Shown here one piece after another: positions 59,100 to 64,000 of a DNA stretch of 64,000 nt. Made by a program: the position numbers and the translations under genes. Below the pieces are notes generated by a model. It was not told where the DNA came from and ran no database searches. It was given only the letters and a program-made list of their open reading frames with translations. How positions within the stretch are numbered: position 1 is the first letter of the stretch; every line of letters begins with the position of its first letter. This DNA is from Batillaria attramentaria (taxonomy: Eukaryota; Mollusca; Gastropoda; Batillariidae), in assembly GCA_018292915.2 (NCBI GenBank), contig JACVVK020000461.1, positions 136,001-200,000 on the forward strand, in the 5' to 3' direction.

Positions 59100-59715
59100 T
59101 TTCTTTCCCTCTGGTTCAGTCAAACGCTGTTCATTGTTTCCATGTTGTCTCGTGCGTGCTGTTTTTGTCCATGTTGTCTCGTGCTGTCTTGTTCACTCTT
59201 AATTACAATACAGTACTGTAGGTGGCTTCCGGGGCGAGGAAGGGGCTAGTGCTAGTACTGCTAGTCTCATTTCGCCTAATCCGTGCATCACTTGGGACAC
59301 AACATAGCATCTGAAACCATTGTTGGTGTGCACAGTACCCATCCTCATAGCTTGGATTGCTTTTTGTGATAGATCGGCATATACGTAATACTTTTTATAC
59401 AGGCGCGTTAGGCCAAAGAACTATTTCTACTGTTAAAAACCGTTTGCCAGCCTTAGTTTTTCCCTTCAGAACTCATAATTATGAACACACATCACTGACG
59501 CGAATATTATTCGCATTGTACGCCTAAAACGAAATGCCCATAGAGCGGAGATGACGCCGGTAAGTCGGGTAAATCTGACGAAGTCAGCAGGCAAACATTC
59601 ACATTGGTTGTCTCCCTTCCACTATCCTCCCTGTTTCTCTGGGAAAGCGACGGACCAGGAACAGGGATGCTTCAGGGAATGTCGTGATGCTTTGAAAACT
59701 TATTTTGACGGCTCT

Positions 59716-59753
<38 letters not shown>

Positions 59754-60530
59754 CGGGGAGAGGAGTGAGGGGGTGGGTGGGTGAGTCAGTTTTGAATGGC
59801 CCGAGATGGGGAGGGGGTGGGGGTTAGGGTGCGGGGTGGGGGTCAGGGTGTGCGAGGGGTGATGGTGAAACCGAACAGTGGCCGGTGTGGAAGGAATGAT
59901 GCATGTATAGGCCTTCCAGCCAGCAAGTACATGTCCAATGCTATAGTCTTCAGCGAAACCTTGACGTGAAACTGACAGGAGAGAAAATAACACGCAAAAC
60001 GGCGGACTGACCGTTTGGCAATGTCTGCACATGAGCATCGTGAAGTGTGAAATCTAGGCGTCAGTTGTTGAACCGCTGGAACGGCCTGTCAGTGCACTGG
60101 GCATTTTACAGCCCTCGTGCTGCCAGACTGACTTCTGACATTTGCACACCTGTCAGGTAATACACAGACAGTACAGGTGCGCACGGCAGAAAGGCTGCTG
60201 TGTCCTCCACAGTACAGGTAGGCATGGAACAAAGTTGTGCTCAGACCACACCGCCAGTGCTTCACTGATGATAAACTTTCAGTTAGCACCTGAACTGACG
60301 TGATCAGTACTTCGTAAAGTGCATATACTGAAAGAGACCAGTACTGATAATCTATTGACTAATACTGACTGGACCGTCCGCGATGATAGTACTAAATTAA
60401 AGAACAGGTCACTGGTAACTTAACTGATCGAGTGATATAATGTCATATAATACCAACAAACAACAGTATAAAAATTACTGCTCAGTACTGATATTACTAC
60501 TATAACGTACCACTACGATAGGTATAAATT
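59100..60530. other. Intergenic DNA rich in ACTGA/TCAGT
   Basis: 59275-59325 weakly resembles repeat E (CATCTGAAACCATTGTTGGTG). (GT)n lies at 59717-59740, then a G-rich tract. From 60060 to 60530 TCAGT/ACTGA appears many times. No gene is recognised. Confidence 0.55.
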
Positions 60531-60544
60531 TGTACTGACCAGGC

Positions 60545-60733
60545 GGGGAGCCGGGGTGGCCGTCGAAATGGTAGAGCGTTGGACTCTCAATGCTCGGGTC
60601 GTGAGTTCGTATCCCGGCTGGGGCCAAATATTTGTGCTGGCCTTTTTCATCGTTGCCCCGTCTTTGATATCACCCGTATGTGGTGGAAAAGGACGTTAAA
60701 CCCCCAAACACCCACCCACCCACCCACCCACCC
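60545..60733 (+). mobile_element. SINE family A with 14-bp target-site duplication
   Basis: TGTACTGACCAGGC at 60531-60544 and 60734-60747. The A box is disturbed by TCGAAA (GGCCGTCGAAATGG). The tail is (CACC)n-extended. Confidence 0.95.
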
Positions 60734-61150
60734 TGTACTGACCAGGCTGTTCAGTACCATGGCTGACTCCGTCATTACTGAAAATACATGAAATTAGCCG
60801 TAAAGTACAAACTCAGTACGAGTGGGGGAAAATGAGTCCTACACTGATCGAAATGCCACCGACAGCAGCCCTCGTAACTTGACTCAGTGCCGTGGTTCGA
60901 AGGTTGGGCCGGGGGTAGGGGGGAGTTGTGAAGGGGGGGGGGGGTGCAGATGAGTGAGGCTGGCGGTGTGTGTTTGGGGGATAGCCGAATACAAACTTTA
61001 TACCGGAATGTCGACTTCACACATAGCGGAGTCACTGCTGTAAGTCAGTAAAACTGTTTATCGCGGCGCATGCAGCCGCCGCTTAGGACGCGGGACAAAA
61101 AAAAAAAAAACTTGAAGGGGGGGGGGGGGGGGGGGTCATCTTCATTCACA

Positions 61151-61347
61151 GACCCGGGCACTCGCGCGTGTTGCGGGCGATTTATGGCGTTGGTGATTAC
61201 TGAAGCACCGGTAAGTGGGAGAGAGAGGAGGTTGTTCAGATATCTGGCAATGCATGTTACGACTCGGACTGAGAAAGACACGCTGTGCAAATGGCACCAC
61301 TCATCGTTTGTTGCCAGTGAGCTACGAGGGATAAGAATGAAGAAGCA
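61151..61347 (+). CDS. Candidate internal exon, unrecognised
   Basis: TTCATTCACAG precedes 61151 and AAGCAG|GTGAGA follows 61347. One frame stays open throughout (…MALVITEAPVSG…MHVTTRTEKDTLCKW…). An alternative strong donor, GTAAGT, occurs at about 61212. No homology comes to mind and no partner exon was found. Confidence 0.2.
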
Positions 61348-62077
61348 GGTGAGAACCACACTGCAGACCCCCCCCCCCCCCCCCCCCTCCCCTCCCCTCC
61401 CCTACCCCGCCCACATACTGACACACACTTATTTACCGCACCGACCACTCACATCAGTTTAACCTGCACTGCCTCTCTCTCTCTCTCTCTCTCTTTCAGT
61501 CTCCGGCTCCGTCTCTCAGACTGCCCGAGTATTTTTCATAGAGCTCGGCTTCGATTCTTCCCAGTCAAGTTCCCACGACAGTCGGTTGGCGGCTTTGTAG
61601 CGGCTGTGACTCAAGAAATTATATCAGTATTCCGGCGTTCAGGCAGCGGCCACACTGAGAAGGACCATCAGCCCTCCTCAATCAGTGTCCGTGCGGCAAC
61701 TCGGGACCAGACTTACCCACTCCGACAGTAACTGATCACCTGAAGCTGGACCGCTTCCGCGTCTGTTTTAAGAAAACATATCGACAAACCAGTTACCCGT
61801 GCAACGGGGAAGCCGGCACTAAACGGCAAATTCCACCAGGTACCCGGCCTTGTCTTGTGGGCATGTCAGCGACAGAACTGATAACGTAGACTGATGCCTA
61901 ACACGTGACACGGAAAGATGTACAGCCGCTGGAAACGGAAGGGTGTACTTGTCTTTCAACGGTACCGCTCTCTAACGAGCATAGGTTCATGCCTTTTCAA
62001 GTTAGACTGTGACTTATGTGGAGGTTGTATCCATGCTTGTGTCCTTAGTATATACAGTATACGTTGCCCAAGGGTTC
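61348..62077. other. Intergenic DNA
   Basis: C-run at 61369-61387, (CT)n at 61472-61495. No gene is recognised. Confidence 0.45.
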
Positions 62078-62178
62078 AGGGTGGGCATTTAGAGGTTTCA
62101 CGTCCAGTTCCGGCGCGGCCACCACATTAGGGTGATATCAAAAACGGGGCAACGAGGAACAAGCCCGCACTAGCACAT
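62078..62178 (-). mobile_element. SINE family A fragment
   Basis: GGTGGGCATTTAGAGGTTTCACGTCC…GGGTGATATCAAAAACGGGGCAACGAG. The head is absent and the copy old. Confidence 0.7.
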
Positions 62179-62465
62179 GCCCGAGGGCTAAAACTGACAA
62201 ATAAACCGTAAGATCTTGTAACCTATTCACACGCCGATTTCTTTTCTTTTCTTGTATTTCATATCACTCAGTGATACTAGTTTTCCAGATGCTGCGATAT
62301 GTCAGTTAGTGGAGACCTCTGAGCCAGATTAAATCAGTGGCCGGGTCAGTACCCACTGCCTCAGTCAGTGTCTGTCCGGCTGTCTGCGAATTTAGTTGTA
62401 GACACTTCAGACGGACTGGAAAACTATCCGTCACTCGACTGACTGTTCTTTGGTTTCTTTCTTTC

Positions 62466-62668
62466 TGGGGGAGCCAGGATAGCCGAATAGCAGAGCGTTG
62501 GACTCCAGTGCCATACGTGCTCGGGTCCGTCAGTCGTGAGTTCGAACCCCCTGCTGGGGCCGGCAAATATGAAGTTGTGCTGGCATTTTTCTCGTTTCTC
62601 CGTCTTTGATATCACCCTTACTGATCTGGTGGAAACTTGAAGGGCGTTAAACTCCCAAACACTCACCC
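62466..62668 (+). mobile_element. SINE family A, diverged, with micro-insertions
   Basis: GGGGAGCCAGGATAGCCGAATAGCAGAGCG…CGTTAAACTCCCAAACACTCACCC. TTTCTTTCTG before and after suggests a target duplication. Extra bases include TCAGT (62530-62534) and ACTGA (62620-62624). Confidence 0.85.
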
Positions 62669-62735
62669 ACCTCTTTTTTCTTTCTGTTTTGTCTGCAAAC
62701 TGAAGTCAGACGGTCAGTATATTGCTGCACACATT

Positions 62736-62828
62736 TTAATAATAATAATAATGAATTGTACTTATATAGCGCAAAATTCTCACAAAGTGACTCAATGCGC
62801 GTACTCCCGCACTCAGTCATACCAACAA

Positions 62829-62886
<58 letters not shown>

Positions 62887-63335
62887 CAGCTGAATGAGGA
62901 GGAGGCCGGTGTGGGCTTAGTCGAAAGCCAGCCGGAACAGATGCGTTTTCAAGTCAGACTTGAAACGATCTATGTCCGACTGGTCTCTCAGGCCGGCAGG
63001 TAGTGCGTTCCAGAGTGACGGGGCAGCAAAGCTAAACGCGCGCTCGCCAACAGTTTCAAGTTGAGGTTTCAACGGGGAACGTTCAATAGTTTTTCAGATG
63101 AAGAACGAAGAGTGCGTGCTGTTTGGTGGACTGTAAGGGAATTTGAGAGGTAGGCCGGAAGAGTTCCTTCAAAAAAGCGAAATACCAGAATGCAGATTTT
63201 GTAGTGAATGCGGAATTACACTGGCAGCCAGTGAAGATGCCGCAGCAAGGGTGTGATATGATCGGATTTTTTCAAGTTTTTCAAAATCAGCCGTACCGCG
63301 CTGTTTTGCACACGTTGGACTCGGAGTCGGTTTAT
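62736..63335 (+). repeat. Dispersed repeat F, copy 3, with CA array
   Basis: AATAATAATAATGAATTGTACTTATATAGCGC, (CA)n at 62832-62882, then GGAACAGATGCGTTTTCAAGTCAGACTTGAAACG…GCGTTCCAGAG…GGCAGCCAGTGAAGATGCCGCAGC. The longest F copy here. Similar sequences are widespread in marine animal genomes, but I cannot name the family. Confidence 0.75.
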
Positions 63336-64000
63336 CTATTCAGTTGCCAAATTTCCCGTCCTTAGTTCCATTCATCCGATAGGTAAGGACACACGATTCA
63401 GTAACAGCTCGACACGCGTGTTTACGGGATCGCCCGAACTGTCTGACGATGCGCTCGTGCAGTATCTGTGTTGACACAGTGACCCGAGCTTGTTTTATCA
63501 AAATACCGCCCAACCCTTCCAAGCTGAGTGACTGGCGGGCTTGAAAAATATTCCAATATCTCCGCTCTTCCCCCTACTACATACGAAGGCTAAGCATCTC
63601 TGTTCCTTCCTTGCTTGGCATCCGTCTTTCTTTCTCAGACTCATCCTCAGTCCCAACACACCGGGCCTCGGCCCTATCCTCCCAGTAATCTTAGCTGGCA
63701 TTCCCTCCTTCCGCGTTGGGGTTTGCTTCAGCCTTACAGCAGCCCAGCTGATGTAGACCGAAGCCGTGAGCGCAGGTAAAACACCTGGGAAGCCGATTTT
63801 CGCAGTTTCGCTGACTGAAAAATGCTTCAAGAGTAGAAAAGCCCTGATGCCACAACCGTCCATACTGACGCGCCGTCCTGCTGCAAAAACAAAGATGGGC
63901 GGTGTAGGTTTTCGTGATACTGGTAAGTTAGGTCTACTTCAGTACGCAGGTACAGCGGCTGTTTTCGGGATGCACGTGCCGTACGGTAGAGGAGAAAACT
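63336..64000. other. Window end, unassigned
   Basis: A 121-codon minus-strand frame at 63498-63863 has a composition compatible with coding, but no recognised domain. Confidence 0.3.

Noticed and set aside
63498..63863. 121-codon minus-strand frame as a gene
   Set aside because: No domain, no splice context and close to repeat F; not enough support.

Overview
This is eukaryotic (metazoan) DNA, most likely from a mollusc or another marine lophotrochozoan. The case rests on four things seen in the sequence: a replication-type histone H1 with animal-style control signals, a short split gene with GT-AG introns, many tRNA-derived SINEs, and very long CA/GT microsatellites. The species cannot be fixed from the sequence alone. 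There are no operons, CRISPR arrays or prokaryotic signals. Gene density is very low and most long open frames are read-through of simple repeats or SINEs.

Layout. Roughly 1-47 kb is accessory, repeat-rich DNA. It holds about twenty copies of one tRNA-derived SINE family (called A here; several have perfect 10-15 bp target-site duplications), eight copies of a second SINE-like family (B), one full copy of a third (C), and further dispersed families (D, E, F, H). It also holds inverted-repeat elements (MITE-like), a decayed PIF/Harbinger-like element with another MITE inside it, the decayed C-terminal end of a LINE reverse transcriptase ORF, and dozens of microsatellites. About 47.8-49.1 kb (minus strand) carries a three-exon gene that I reconstruct as an orthologue of CEBPZOS, a small single-pass membrane protein. 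A TTAA-flanked piggyBac-like MITE with an internal 64-bp tandem array lies just upstream of its coding start. From 50 to 58 kb the DNA is quieter and AT-richer, with a cluster of YY1-like/ATGGCGG promoter-type motifs near 57.0-57.65 kb. At 58.4-59.0 kb is an intronless histone H1 gene with an H1/AC box inside a hairpin, a TATA box, a YCATTCY-type cap site and a 3' histone stem-loop. No core histone gene accompanies it in the window. From 59.1 kb to the end the DNA returns to SINEs and repeats.

Most unusual signal. When diverged copies of the same repeat are compared, an extra four bases recur that always turn an A into ACTGA (or a T into TCAGT). I see about a dozen clear cases in unrelated families. 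The same pentamer also interrupts many CA/GT arrays and appears strongly enriched in several kilobases. This is either an uncharacterised micro-insertion process or an assembly artefact. It is the first thing I would check.
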